From contig CAZTGD010000012.1 of NCBI GenBank assembly GCA_964613055.1, positions 1-54,806 on the forward strand: 54,806 bases of DNA, given 5' to 3'. The notes beneath the pieces were generated by a model, which was not told the DNA's origin, ran no database searches, and saw only the letters and a program-made list of their open reading frames with translations. Position numbers and translations under genes: made by a program. The stretch comes from JAXGMQ01 sp964613055. GTDB lineage: Bacteria; Caldisericota; Caldisericia; JAAYUI01. Below are positions 21,418 to 32,225 of this stretch, in pieces; position 1 is the first letter of the stretch, and every line of letters starts with the position of its first letter.

Positions 21418-24400
21418 CTACCTTACCAGCTCAAGGGTCATCTTACCCGATGCCTGGTCTCTCGTGGTCTCTATTTCAAACAGGGTTGCGAAGAAGTTCA
21501 CATCAACAAACACGATACCCATCCTGTCCACCGGAGCGTTCGGCATTGTGCTTGTCTCACCATCAATGGTAAACTCAGTATCTCCGCTTACCATTGTCAA
21601 CATCTTACCGTCAACATTTGCAGTAGTATTGTCACCCATGGTGGTGGGGGTAGCATCTCCAAAGAATGTGGTGAGGAAAGTAAGTGGTGCGTAATACACG
21701 CCACCTTCAACGTATGGGGCACGATTGAACTGACCTGCTGGGTTTCCATTCATCGTTATTGAGCTTGAGCCTTCCTGAATGACCATGACTATGCGTTCTA
21801 TAACATGCACGGTGAAGTCGTAGGACATCTCATTCTCAGCTGGGTCGACTGCAACTATCTCAAGTGCGAAGTCACCAGCTTCGACATTCTTCAGTTCGAT
21901 ACGCCAGGTGTCGTAAACAACACTCGCAGGCTGACCATTGACTGTAACCTTAGAGTATGGTTCAACCTTACCAGACAGGACGACGTCCGGTCCGAACACA
22001 TCGACACCTTCCTGATCAAATATGACCTCTGGGGGTATGGAATCACGGGTTACACCCACGGTCAGTGACGTGGTCATTCCGACCGTGTTGGTTGCGGTTA
22101 TCTCAATTGAGTTGAATCCATTCTGAAGACTTATCTCACGACTGAAGACACCCTCTGCATCTACATCGGCTTCTGCATCGGCGATCTTGACCGAAGCACC
22201 GATATTGGTTCTTCCGGTGATCATGATCTTTGATTCCTTGGTTGTAGTTGGTGGGGAATCAACGATTAGCATTGGAGGTGCAACTTCGACCTCTACGTCA
22301 ACACCTACTGAAGCCATTCCATACTTGTCATCGTTTGCCTTAATGATTATCTTACCAGCCTTGGTTGGGGTTACACTGAACTCAGCGAGACCCTTAGCAT
22401 TTGTGGTAGCACTCTGAGCAGAGACAACACCACTTTCGTCATCCAGGGACACCTTTACACCTTCGACTGGCTCGTTTGCTCCACCGGCTACTACTACCTT
22501 GACGGTGAGAGTTGATTCAACTCCAACCTTGAGTGATCCTGCAACCTCTGGTATCAGCTCAATACCCTTGACTACGTCTAACGCCTGTATGGCTGTGCTT
22601 AGATAATAATCTGGTAGATCCATTGAGCTAAACATCATGTTTTTAAGCTCTTGGAATATCAGACCTGCAGTTGCCTCACCCGTACCCGTTGGATCAACAT
22701 ATATGTATACTTCTCTGTCGGTCTCATCTTCTCTGCCCTTCTCAACTCTACCTAACACTTGGTTCTCAAATCTTGGGCTTGGTTCAGTATTATCCTTGTC
22801 TGGACCAGAGTACATGATAATTGCATCATCACTCACTGGCATATCTCTTCTGTCTGCTGGGTAAACCTTGACCAGCATGTGGTTCTTCACACCATAAGTC
22901 AGGTCATAGTTGTCTGGGTCAAGCATGTCTTTTCTCCAAGGCTCTCCGGTGAGTGGGTTGATTATCTCCACTTCGGGTGGGAAACAGGCGACTTCTGTGT
23001 CAGCAAATGCTTCCCAGTCAAGCATGAAGGTACCATCCGGGTAGTTGTTTCTAATCCTGTATCGCTCATAGTTTGGATCAAACTCATCACTGTAGCCAGG
23101 AAGTCCGGCTACGTCTGCAAACTGTTCCACGTTACAGTACTTATTGTAGCCAACCAATCCGGTGAGGAAGCAAGCATCTGCAGCAAAGAAGAAGAAGTTT
23201 GCTCTACCCTGTTCATTCAGTGAGAGCGAGTCCTTGTAAGACAGGTCATTATCACGGTTCAGATCGGCTACTGTGTAGCAGTAACGGTAAGGATGGTTGT
23301 AGACACAAGCATAACCCCACTGCCTTGGTATTGACTGGAACTGTGGCTGTGACCTTTCTGAATTGAAGTTTGAATAGATATCATGCATTACTATAAACTC
23401 AAGTGATCTCTGTGCTGTTGGCCACCACGCGTCACCGCCGACATAGGACCGTATCTCATAGCTTTCATCCGTGTACTTGAAGTTGAAAGTATTGTAATAG
23501 AGACCGTTGACACGTCCGATCTCACCGTATTCATAGTGGTCAATTGACAGCTGAGTCAGAGAGCCGTCTCCGTTCTCATCAACACCAAAGTAGTTGTTGT
23601 AGTAAGATGAGTTTGTTATACCATCGTTGTTTACCGAGTAGCTACCGAACCAGTAATTAAATGGTATTGTGTTGAGTATGGTGAATCTTGCATAGTCATC
23701 ACCTTCGCCAGAACACACACTCACGCTGTCTGCTATCCCCTTGAGTAGTTCATCCTGAGCGTTTCTGCAGGTAGCAGTTACTACATATGTCCTATTGTCG
23801 CCACCAGTCATTACAAAGTCTGGATCACCATTGGTAGATGGAATATCAAATATGTCGCTTGGTTGATCCCTGTTTGCTACCTCATAACTCACCTTGGGCA
23901 GAACAACCTCTACATCAACAACACCAGAATGTCTTCGATCTGGTGTGTAGACGTATATCTCGAAATCCCAGTCTTCACTTGTCTGGTCGTTTGCAATAAA
24001 GCCATTGAACCAGTACTGACCGTTCTGCGCGTCGTATCCAAACTCGATTGGCATGAATGAGTCGTTGTACATCTCGGTGTTGCACATCAGCGTGCCTTCT
24101 TCATCGGGCAGGTTATGCAGGTCTGTCCTCAGCCAGTAGTACTGGGGCATATGTACGCCATCACCGTAGTAGTATTCATTACCGGGGGTTGGATCCTTAA
24201 ACAGGTTGTCAAGAACACTCCTGTCAATAAGTTCTGTGTCACCATGAGCATCTGGTATACCAAGTTCAAACAGGTTTACGGGTTCTCCGTTGTAGTCAGT
24301 CACGTGCAGTGTGAATGGCTCACCGTTGACTAATTCTGGTACAACACCAGCTGTCAGAGGCTCTGGGCTATAGGTCACATTAAGGTCTCTCATCGGTTCA

Positions 24401-27400
24401 ACACCAATCGTGGCTTGACCAGCGAGATATACCTCGTGAGAGTACATCTGTCTGCTTATCTCATCGTAAAGTGGGGTAAAAGCCCTGTCCTGGTTGTCAT
24501 CGCCATACTTATATGCAGTTATATTGAGTGGACATGTCTCTGTGCTGTCGATGATGTGGTCAACATGGTTTCTCAGAAGTGGTTTACCGTTCTTGTCCTT
24601 ACCGCCGATATCGATACCCACCTGGTCGATGAGCGCTCCATAATCTTCGAGCAACTCTATTGTGTATTCGCCGTTCTCACGCTGGAAGGTACGTGCATCT
24701 ATCATTCCGCCCGTCCAGGTGTTCGTTGCCATTTCGTATCTGCCGACAATCTCGGTTTCCCAGTCGTTGAAGGTTATGAAGCCATCATTGTTTCTGTCAA
24801 CGATTAGTTCGTAGGCAGTCTCTTGCTCGGTAAACTCTGAAGAGACTGGTGGCATTGTTATCTGACCGTCTAACGGTCCGAGCCAGTAGTTGGAGTCGGG
24901 ATCTACAACACCTCTATCCTGCCATGCAAACAGAACAGCATCGTTGCACTCCTTGTTCATCCATTCACCGTTGTTGAGCATGCCAACACCTCTGTCCTCG
25001 GTGAGGGTGAGGTTGAATACGTTGTCTTCCATAACGGTTATATAGGATGGAGCTCCATCTATCTGGAGACCATGCGTTGGGATACCTTCTCTGGTTCCCT
25101 CTTCATCCTTAGCACAACAATCCTCATAAACTTTCTTTATTCCATTTGCCAGCTCTACCTCTATCTCGATATCACCAGAACCAACTGGTATTATCTCGTC
25201 TATTACCCACACAGCTGGATAGCATGGGGTAACTGGGTCTGCCACCGGTCGGTTAAAGTTGGATCTTGATATGTACCAGAATCCACCGTAGTAGAGGTCT
25301 TCCCACTCAGTCAGCCAGTAGTTGGGATTTGCATAGGTATAGCTGTTTTCGGTGGACAGTGGGTTACCAAGCTGACTGAAGTCTCCACCACCTGCGCTAC
25401 AGTACGCACCAAAGTTTGAGGAGTCTATGTTTATCTCACCTGAGTAGTCATACTGTATTGGCAATCCTATTACATTGTTGTACTCATAGAATGGGTTATC
25501 TCCACCCACAATACACCTGAGTGATAGTTCATCGAAGTACTTCGGTCTCATGAATGGACCCTTGATCCTCATATTTGTGATGGCAAGGTCAGCTTCCTGG
25601 GCGCGGTCTCTCCATGGGTGTATATGGTTTCCTGTGCCATCCTTGAGGATGAAATAGATACCATAGTCAGTAAGTGGGAAGAATTCCGTTCCGAGCTTGA
25701 CAAACTGGTTCTCCCATATCGCAGGGTATGCGTTCCAGCGGTTACCAATACCACCATTCAACCTACCAACGTGTGTCTGACCGCCGGGGTAGCATCTGAA
25801 TTGCCTGCTGTAGTCGTATATAATTGGATTGTAGGTTGCTTGAATCCTTGGAGCCGGTGGATCCATATGATAGAGCGGGTTCACGCCAGTGGTGTAGTTG
25901 ACCTGTGAGTTCTGAAGGGCGTGATCTCCAATCCTGAACTCAGCGAAGTTAACGTTGGCATCGGCTTCAAGCACCTTGATAACGGTGTATCCACAGTAAT
26001 CGATACCGTATGCTGTGTCACTGACAAAGAAAGGACCTGGGTAGTGCACAACCGAAGAGTTGTAATCAAACACTGCCTGATGAGTGTATACTCTCACATG
26101 AAGGTCTCCACCCTTGGTTGGCTTGACTGGGAACATGATCTGTCCACCGTCAGAGCCTACCGTCCAGCGGCTTATGACGCATGGGATTCCATAGTGCTCT
26201 ATGTCACCATAGTTTGCAGGGAGTGAGTTCGGGTTCGGATAGTTGGAGTAAGGATCACCCAGGGTACCCATGAATCGACCATAGAAGTCATGTGGTGAAA
26301 CGTCACCAAGGCAGGGCCACAGTGAACCATCATTACACGGGTCACACACACCACCACCGATAGAGAGGTCATTGTCTGTGATGGCAAGATCATATGTATT
26401 GTCTTCAACTGGGAGTGGTGTCCTTGTCCATGGAGTCACTGGGTTAATATTGTCGTTGTCCAGCCACTTGTACAGCCAGTCAGTGGAATCGAGCGCACCA
26501 AATATCTGTCTTGGGTTGAGTGGCTCATACCAACGCCACCAGTAGTAGGTGCCGTCGTCGTTTACCTGAACGATGTAACGCGGAGGGCTTGCCCATCCGG
26601 CTGTCATCAGGTAGTCAACACCGCAACCCGTGGCATTGACGTTTGCAATAATGGTGTCCTCAACGCCTGTTCCACCAGCTGGACATGACATTGGTATGTC
26701 TGCCGGGTCGTTGACGTCATTGGGGTTGTCGCTGTCCATGAGCGTCAGCAGGACATTGGGGAACCTTTGATCAAGCACTGATATACAATTACGTGCTTTT
26801 ATTATATCAATTTTCTCCGGTGCGACATTGAACTTGCCTCTCCAGAAGCAGTCATAGCTGTTGTCAAGGTCAGGTGAGACAATATCGGGTGGAAGGATGG
26901 CTGAGAACTCTCTGGTTGGATACATGTCGAGGTCAAAGCGCAACCACTTGTTGTCTACCCAGAATGGGTCGAAGTATACAATTCCTACCACTGGCTCGCC
27001 GAATATGTGGTCGTAGTTGAGTCCGGCGTGCAGTGAGAAGGCGTCTGTTGCGGTAACAACTGGCTCTGCCCTGCGGTCATCTGCATCGCACTCGTCATAG
27101 TGCTGGAACTTGAGTGGGTCACGCGTCTTTATTCCGCGCACGTGTGCCACCCTGTAACGGGAAGAGTTGTACCAGTAATAGTAGTGGATCCTATCAAGGG
27201 TAATTGTGTCGTTTACATAGTCGATACCGACAATCATTGCCACATCATAGAGGTAGTAGTAATCGCACTGTGGGTCACTCAGCCACCAATTGCGGTATCC
27301 GTAACCAACAAAGTCACCGATTACAAATCCAGAGACGTCTCTAAGTCCTACTACCACATTTTCACCACGCTGACCACGTTGGGTTACATATGTTTCATGG

Positions 27401-30400
27401 AACAGCGGATTAGTGCCATCATCGTAACCGATGTCTCGTGATATTGCTTCGGCTATGTGAGTTTCTTGCGTTGGGCTGTGGTTCCAGCCCACTACGACTG
27501 GTGCTCCAGGCGCAAAACCGTCTATGCTCTTGACGGGTAGGATGTGAGATCTGTTATTTGGTGAAAGTGATCTGAAGCTGGTCTCAATCATCTCTGTCTT
27601 TGCTTCGACTGAGTAGGTGTGCACATCTGTGATGCGTCTTCTCTCGGTGTTTCTCATGCCACCCACGAGTACCCAGTCACCCTTCAGGTATCCGAAGGTG
27701 TCCTGGACTGCTATTACTCTGCCGTTCCATGGATCATTGATATTATAAGACGGCTCACGGTATGTGAGGTATGTCTTGGGTGGTGGGTTCCTCGGCACAA
27801 CAGCCGGATCATCAATACCGCCAGCATCCCTGTACAGGTTGATGGTGACGGGGCTCCTGGTTCCATCCTCTAGGCATGTGCCTCTGTATGGTGTGAATTC
27901 AAAGTTTGCAACCGGATTGTCCTCGGTTATCCACCTGTCGTCTTCTGCTATACTTAGTGCTGGGCGACCGGGCTTGGCTGGAATCTCGCCTGGGGTAAAC
28001 ATGACGTTTGCCTCAGAACTGAATCCACAGGTTCCGCCCTCTTCCCACTGGTAGTAGGTGTCGGTGCCGTTGTGAATGCCGACTTCTGAGTAGCCGTCAT
28101 AGTAGCTGTAGTATGGTGCCGGGCATTCGGTGTTCTGGAACTGGATGAGTATGCGACCGTCTTCGAATAGGATGAGTTCTACCTCAAGATCTCCTCCACC
28201 TAGGTAATTCTCCCCTTTCCACTTAATCAGGAAAGCTGTCTCACCGGTATCTGGCCAAACAACGGGTCCCCAACAAACTTCCGCTGGGGCTCTCCACCAT
28301 GCGCTAAGAGCTGTAATGTAGGGTACACCTCTGTGATATGGATAATCAAATGCATCGGTCATGGCATATCGTGGCGTCCACCAGTATCTGTATCTGTATA
28401 GGTTCGTGTAGTATCGTCCCTGGGTTCCAAGATTTATATAACCGTTGTATCCAATCTCTATTCTACTGAAATCCATTCCGAAGAAGGTGAAGTCCCAAGG
28501 TAGATCAACATTCTCTCGGTACATCCCGCTACCATAGTATCCGCTGGCATTCCACATGGTATTCCAGTCACCAGGTATAGAACCATCAGTTACGATATCA
28601 GAGCACTCAAGCCACTCACCCGTTACATTCTCCATTGAGTAATACTCAACAGCGGGTACGGGCTGTCTTGCCACAAGCTGGGTGTCACGGAGCGCCACAA
28701 AAATACTCTCGCCTGGTTTTGGCGGGGGGTTAACTGTTATTTCAACGTTGCTGGTCTGTTCGACCTGCAACGGCATGTCCATATCAACCGTTACGTCCAT
28801 GGTCGGGAATGGTAGCACGGGGAAGTCCATGTAGTTATAGTCGCCGTTCTTGCCCATGCTTATCATGAACAACGGGAATTCGTGTGTAAATACATCACCT
28901 ATGCCCATCGTCTCGCCACATGAGTACTGAGCAGACGATACATCGACATCTGAAAGTCTTATGTCGCCGGCATTTGTCTTATCGTCACCATCTGGGGCAA
29001 GTGGAGGCTCTGGGTGGTCCCAGTAGATTGGCTCATCTGGGTCAAGGATGCCTGATGGCAGTCTGGAGACGCCGTGTGGTTTGTCGTAAAACTTGTATAC
29101 GGGTTCAAGGGTTATAGGGTCAAGGAAGCGAGAAAGCACTCTTCCCGTGTCGGCATCGCCCTCTTGGACAGTTGAGCCTGCTCGATAATCATTGTATGTG
29201 CCGTCTGTTATCGTGCCCGTTCTCACCTGAACTTCATAAAGTCTTCTGTCACCAGCGGAAACATCACCGCTGTTGTCTATGTCGAAGTATACCGGTTCAT
29301 TACAACCATACTGACCTGGGTCATCGGGGGCAGCTGTTGGGTTGTCGGTGTCGAAGAACTTTGGAAGGTCTTTTGAGCCGTCAATCCTTGTCAGGTCTCT
29401 ACCGAGGTCAAGGTCTGGGGCACGGCTAGTTGCACCTGCAAAGGCTGAGCATACATCGCCTCGCTGGTAGTTGTCGCTGAGGTCTTGAGCAACTGGCGCT
29501 AGTTCCGGCAAGTTTGGTACGGGGTTGTTGTCGTATCCACTGTCCACAAACAGCTCCAGACCGAGGTATGAACGGTAGTCTGGTGTTACGTTATGTATGG
29601 TAGCGGAGTGGACGAAGAAATCGTCCTCTTCTGGTCCGAGCACGGTTTGCTTGGCTATTCTGTGTGCCGCATCATCCACGTCATCGTTTGGTGAGCGTAT
29701 GGCACATGCCGTGACTGATGGTTGTACACCTCTCCAGACACCAATTGTTGCGCCTGGGTTGTCTGGGTCATCTATATAAACCCTTTCACCCTGCCAGAAG
29801 TCTGACTGGACTGATATGTCATAAGTGGGCATGCAGGTTGCGTATGGGTGGTCAATCTCATCCCACTGTCCGTTTTTGTCCATCAGCTCATACTCAGTGT
29901 TCCCTGCAGAGTCCGCATGCCAGTCGCTGTTTCTTACCGCATCCTGGTATCTGGGGTCGTTTACATCGGCTGTGAGTACTTCAAGCATGACGAGTGCGTC
30001 ATGCTCCCAGCAACCGTGGGCGGCTTTGAAACCATTCTCATCACGGTGAAGGTCGACATTTGATTTCCTGATGTCACCCTCTGATACCTCGTTTGCGCCG
30101 GGGTTTGTCTGCAGGTATACGAAGTCTCCTGGGTTGTAGCTTAAAGGTACAACGGGATCGCCTTCGGCAAAGTTTGCATCGAGTAGACAGTCAAGGTGAA
30201 TCTGGTACTGAATACGCTCCAGAAGATCTCTGCCATATGAGTAGCTGTACCATGAACTCGAGTATGAGTAGTCATCGTGGTCAAACACGGGTGGTCGGTT
30301 AAATAGAACACCCCTGTAGTATGTATAAACACGGCAAGGAGATCCATAATAATATTGATACAATACACCTCTGTTGTATATCTGTATTATCTGAAGCATC

Positions 30401-32016
30401 TCACCCGTGTTACCAGAACCAAAGTACACATAGTCGCCGTTGTTCCATCCGTTGAAGTAATAATAGTACCAGGAACGATGACCATACATGGGACATAACC
30501 CGCCATACCAGCCATTGTAGTTATATGAATAATTACCTGTATCGTTTGGTGTGGTTTCAACAACTGCTACAGCTGTACAGGTACGACTCTCTCCGTTGGC
30601 ATTCGGTCCTATCCTTACTGTTGAACCTGCGGTTATGTCATTTGAACCGTCACCGTCGAAGTCAAGCTCAGAAACCGATATCATGGATTGCGCGCCTGCA
30701 ACTGAAGAAATGTTTGCCCAGTTGTTCGGGTCGGTTTGGTCACCGAGGTGTCTGTGCCTGAGTGTTGTTCCTCCGCCAGAACCCTTGGCGGCATACACAA
30801 ATCCTGAAGGCATAGTATAAAGCGAGTCGCTCCAGTCAGTGAATGACGCGGCATCGACATCACCTGCCTGAACAGTTGTGCCTGCCATGAATGTTATTGG
30901 CGGATTATTGAGTGTAACGTCTGAGAGTCTTATGTCACCTGGGCTTATCTCACCGGAAAAGTCGACATCTCTGTAGAGCGGGTCACCGACATCATAAGCG
31001 CCACCAGCCGGTGCTGGCCCAGGGCTGTTGAGATTGCCGTATGCATCGGCAAACATTTCATTTGCACCGAATGCATTTACTGGCATCCCGATATCCCACT
31101 GACCGCTTCTGACAACACCGTCTGACATGAAACCGAGTGGGCTTTCAATGCCTTCACCGATGTAGTCTGGCGCGGAGAGTATGCCCATCTGCCATGCCCT
31201 GGATTCACCTTTGAGTGTGTGGTTTGCATACGCGTCGCATGTGGTGTTGGTGTCAAGAGAGCTTACCTGGTTGATGACCTCGGGGCGTACCCAGAAGTAA
31301 CATGGTTCTGTATACAGGAAATTGACCTCTCCACCTGCTGTTTCTTTTGAGAATTGATAGGGTCCCTGGGTGTTGTTTGCATCGTCCGGGTCAACTCTGG
31401 CAAGGGGGTTTGCAAGCGCTGAACCGACAGTGATGCCGGTGTCTTCATCTGTCTCGTAGCTATAATAGGGTGAAAAAGGATCAGCTGTGACAAGGTATCT
31501 TGAATCATGGAAGTGTCCGTCCCTGTCAAACCATACCTGACCAGCGGTATCCATGACCACATACCATCTGCCTACATTCCAAAGGTCTCCCCTGTCGGCT
31601 ACAACAGGTCTTGACTGCCCATTGGCCGCCTCTATTGTGAGGAAAACTTCAGTCCAAAGCATTGGTTGGACAGTAGATCTGAAATTATTCTGTCTGACTC
31701 TCTGCGCAATGCCACTGCTCGAAAGCGCAAGTACAGCGTTTGGCATTCCGTAGTTTTCTCTTCCCCAATAGCTATTTAGGTTCTCACCATGATGCTGCCA
31801 GGGGAAGGTCTTTCCGCCAGGGAGGGGGTCGCCATACTTATCATGACCACACAGAGCCCACCTGTTTATAATCATGGTGGCGTGCTCATTTTCTCTTCCC
31901 TGGAACACCTCTGGACCAGGTGTGCCTGCGGCGTTAGCGCTACCGACACCCAGAATAGGGGTGATTATTCCCATGATCATAGCAACTGCAACCAGCATTA
32001 CTATAGTTCTTCTCAT
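21418..32016 (-). CDS. GP3: giant secreted surface protein with Tyr-rich insert (3532 aa)
   Basis: ATG 32016 follows AAAGGAGAGG. The signal peptide ends near SANA, followed by the motif GHDKYGDPLPGGKTFPWQ and MPNAV. Canonical EF-hand/dockerin loops are DVDFSGEISPGD (350-361), DIDNSGDVSAGD (about 911) and DRNNDGFITFND (about 2403). Weaker ones are DENGDGSLTQ (about 2811) and DLNRDNDLSYKD (about 2915). Residues about 490-594 are Tyr-rich (SWYYYYFNGW, YSYSSSWYSYSYGRD). A nidogen/lectin-like insert (IEIGYNGYINLG, LEVELILFEDGRILIQF) occupies about 1169-1342. About 1422-1628 contains repeats of a small beta motif of the form GF..GD.V..G...I. The tail has a Big-type domain (about 3159-3245), two Ig-like domains (to about 3408) and a stalk-like domain to the end. 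It probably shares its cell-surface role with GP1, GP2 and GP4. No enzyme motif was recognised. Confidence 0.9.
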   Translation of the reverse strand: MRRTIVMLVAVAMIMGIITPILGVGSANAAGTPGPEVFQGRENEHATMIINRWALCGHDKYGDPLPGGKTFPWQHHGENLNSYWGRENYGMPNAVLALSSSGIAQRVRQNNFRSTVQPMLWTEVFLTIEAANGQSRPVVADRGDLWNVGRWYVVMDTAGQVWFDRDGHFHDSRYLVTADPFSPYYSYETDEDTGITVGSALANPLARVDPDDANNTQGPYQFSKETAGGEVNFLYTEPCYFWVRPEVINQVSSLDTNTTCDAYANHTLKGESRAWQMGILSAPDYIGEGIESPLGFMSDGVVRSGQWDIGMPVNAFGANEMFADAYGNLNSPGPAPAGGAYDVGDPLYRDVDFSGEISPGDIRLSDVTLNNPPITFMAGTTVQAGDVDAASFTDWSDSLYTMPSGFVYAAKGSGGGTTLRHRHLGDQTDPNNWANISSVAGAQSMISVSELDFDGDGSNDITAGSTVRIGPNANGESRTCTAVAVVETTPNDTGNYSYNYNGWYGGLCPMYGHRSWYYYYFNGWNNGDYVYFGSGNTGEMLQIIQIYNRGVLYQYYYGSPCRVYTYYRGVLFNRPPVFDHDDYSYSSSWYSYSYGRDLLERIQYQIHLDCLLDANFAEGDPVVPLSYNPGDFVYLQTNPGANEVSEGDIRKSNVDLHRDENGFKAAHGCWEHDALVMLEVLTADVNDPRYQDAVRNSDWHADSAGNTEYELMDKNGQWDEIDHPYATCMPTYDISVQSDFWQGERVYIDDPDNPGATIGVWRGVQPSVTACAIRSPNDDVDDAAHRIAKQTVLGPEEDDFFVHSATIHNVTPDYRSYLGLELFVDSGYDNNPVPNLPELAPVAQDLSDNYQRGDVCSAFAGATSRAPDLDLGRDLTRIDGSKDLPKFFDTDNPTAAPDDPGQYGCNEPVYFDIDNSGDVSAGDRRLYEVQVRTGTITDGTYNDYRAGSTVQEGDADTGRVLSRFLDPITLEPVYKFYDKPHGVSRLPSGILDPDEPIYWDHPEPPLAPDGDDKTNAGDIRLSDVDVSSAQYSCGETMGIGDVFTHEFPLFMISMGKNGDYNYMDFPVLPFPTMDVTVDMDMPLQVEQTSNVEITVNPPPKPGESIFVALRDTQLVARQPVPAVEYYSMENVTGEWLECSDIVTDGSIPGDWNTMWNASGYYGSGMYRENVDLPWDFTFFGMDFSRIEIGYNGYINLGTQGRYYTNLYRYRYWWTPRYAMTDAFDYPYHRGVPYITALSAWWRAPAEVCWGPVVWPDTGETAFLIKWKGENYLGGGDLEVELILFEDGRILIQFQNTECPAPYYSYYDGYSEVGIHNGTDTYYQWEEGGTCGFSSEANVMFTPGEIPAKPGRPALSIAEDDRWITEDNPVANFEFTPYRGTCLEDGTRSPVTINLYRDAGGIDDPAVVPRNPPPKTYLTYREPSYNINDPWNGRVIAVQDTFGYLKGDWVLVGGMRNTERRRITDVHTYSVEAKTEMIETSFRSLSPNNRSHILPVKSIDGFAPGAPVVVGWNHSPTQETHIAEAISRDIGYDDGTNPLFHETYVTQRGQRGENVVVGLRDVSGFVIGDFVGYGYRNWWLSDPQCDYYYLYDVAMIVGIDYVNDTITLDRIHYYYWYNSSRYRVAHVRGIKTRDPLKFQHYDECDADDRRAEPVVTATDAFSLHAGLNYDHIFGEPVVGIVYFDPFWVDNKWLRFDLDMYPTREFSAILPPDIVSPDLDNSYDCFWRGKFNVAPEKIDIIKARNCISVLDQRFPNVLLTLMDSDNPNDVNDPADIPMSCPAGGTGVEDTIIANVNATGCGVDYLMTAGWASPPRYIVQVNDDGTYYWWRWYEPLNPRQIFGALDSTDWLYKWLDNDNINPVTPWTRTPLPVEDNTYDLAITDNDLSIGGGVCDPCNDGSLWPCLGDVSPHDFYGRFMGTLGDPYSNYPNPNSLPANYGDIEHYGIPCVISRWTVGSDGGQIMFPVKPTKGGDLHVRVYTHQAVFDYNSSVVHYPGPFFVSDTAYGIDYCGYTVIKVLEADANVNFAEFRIGDHALQNSQVNYTTGVNPLYHMDPPAPRIQATYNPIIYDYSRQFRCYPGGQTHVGRLNGGIGNRWNAYPAIWENQFVKLGTEFFPLTDYGIYFILKDGTGNHIHPWRDRAQEADLAITNMRIKGPFMRPKYFDELSLRCIVGGDNPFYEYNNVIGLPIQYDYSGEINIDSSNFGAYCSAGGGDFSQLGNPLSTENSYTYANPNYWLTEWEDLYYGGFWYISRSNFNRPVADPVTPCYPAVWVIDEIIPVGSGDIEIEVELANGIKKVYEDCCAKDEEGTREGIPTHGLQIDGAPSYITVMEDNVFNLTLTEDRGVGMLNNGEWMNKECNDAVLFAWQDRGVVDPDSNYWLGPLDGQITMPPVSSEFTEQETAYELIVDRNNDGFITFNDWETEIVGRYEMATNTWTGGMIDARTFQRENGEYTIELLEDYGALIDQVGIDIGGKDKNGKPLLRNHVDHIIDSTETCPLNITAYKYGDDNQDRAFTPLYDEISRQMYSHEVYLAGQATIGVEPMRDLNVTYSPEPLTAGVVPELVNGEPFTLHVTDYNGEPVNLFELGIPDAHGDTELIDRSVLDNLFKDPTPGNEYYYGDGVHMPQYYWLRTDLHNLPDEEGTLMCNTEMYNDSFMPIEFGYDAQNGQYWFNGFIANDQTSEDWDFEIYVYTPDRRHSGVVDVEVVLPKVSYEVANRDQPSDIFDIPSTNGDPDFVMTGGDNRTYVVTATCRNAQDELLKGIADSVSVCSGEGDDYARFTILNTIPFNYWFGSYSVNNDGITNSSYYNNYFGVDENGDGSLTQLSIDHYEYGEIGRVNGLYYNTFNFKYTDESYEIRSYVGGDAWWPTAQRSLEFIVMHDIYSNFNSERSQPQFQSIPRQWGYACVYNHPYRYCYTVADLNRDNDLSYKDSLSLNEQGRANFFFFAADACFLTGLVGYNKYCNVEQFADVAGLPGYSDEFDPNYERYRIRNNYPDGTFMLDWEAFADTEVACFPPEVEIINPLTGEPWRKDMLDPDNYDLTYGVKNHMLVKVYPADRRDMPVSDDAIIMYSGPDKDNTEPSPRFENQVLGRVEKGREDETDREVYIYVDPTGTGEATAGLIFQELKNMMFSSMDLPDYYLSTAIQALDVVKGIELIPEVAGSLKVGVESTLTVKVVVAGGANEPVEGVKVSLDDESGVVSAQSATTNAKGLAEFSVTPTKAGKIIIKANDDKYGMASVGVDVEVEVAPPMLIVDSPPTTTKESKIMITGRTNIGASVKIADAEADVDAEGVFSREISLQNGFNSIEITATNTVGMTTSLTVGVTRDSIPPEVIFDQEGVDVFGPDVVLSGKVEPYSKVTVNGQPASVVYDTWRIELKNVEAGDFALEIVAVDPAENEMSYDFTVHVIERIVMVIQEGSSSITMNGNPAGQFNRAPYVEGGVYYAPLTFLTTFFGDATPTTMGDNTTANVDGKMLTMVSGDTEFTIDGETSTMPNAPVDRMGIVFVDVNFFATLFEIETTRDQASGKMTLELVR

Positions 32017-32176
32017 GTAACCTCTCCTTTGGACAGACCCGCCTCGTTAAGAGGCTTGCCATGTTCCTTCAGTCCACCTGCACCAGACAGGCAAACCAGT
32101 CTTACTTCTCGACTTCGCTCTATCAATCTTCTCATGTTTTTAACTACTGCCAATTATATAAATCCGATCTTTCTCG
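32017..32176 (-). promoter_or_regulatory. GP3 leader region
   Basis: On the minus strand the leader begins right after the GP4-end hairpin. It carries the shared GATTTAT motif (32158-32164) merged with a TATAAT-like box that lacks a good -35. Nearer the start it has a short hairpin GCCTC-TTAAC-GAGGC, then the strong Shine-Dalgarno AAGGAGAGG. It could contain a weak internal promoter or only leader RNA. Confidence 0.35.
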
Positions 32177-32210
32177 GCCATGTCCGGCGACATTTGCAAC
32201 CGGACATGGC
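32177..32210 (-). terminator. Stem-loop after GP4 (weak or partial terminator)
   Basis: A perfect 11-bp stem GCCATGTCCGG (32177-32187) / CCGGACATGGC (32200-32210) closes a 12-base loop. It starts 15 bases beyond the GP4 stop codon. No U-tract follows in the direction of transcription, as with the hairpins after GP2 and GP3. Confidence 0.55.
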
Positions 32211-32225
32211 ATATAGTCTTGGTGA

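Noticed and set aside
10106..32210. Calling the three inter-giant stem-loops as full rho-independent terminators
   Set aside because: None is followed by a U-tract in the direction of transcription, so they are listed with reduced confidence as possible partial terminators.
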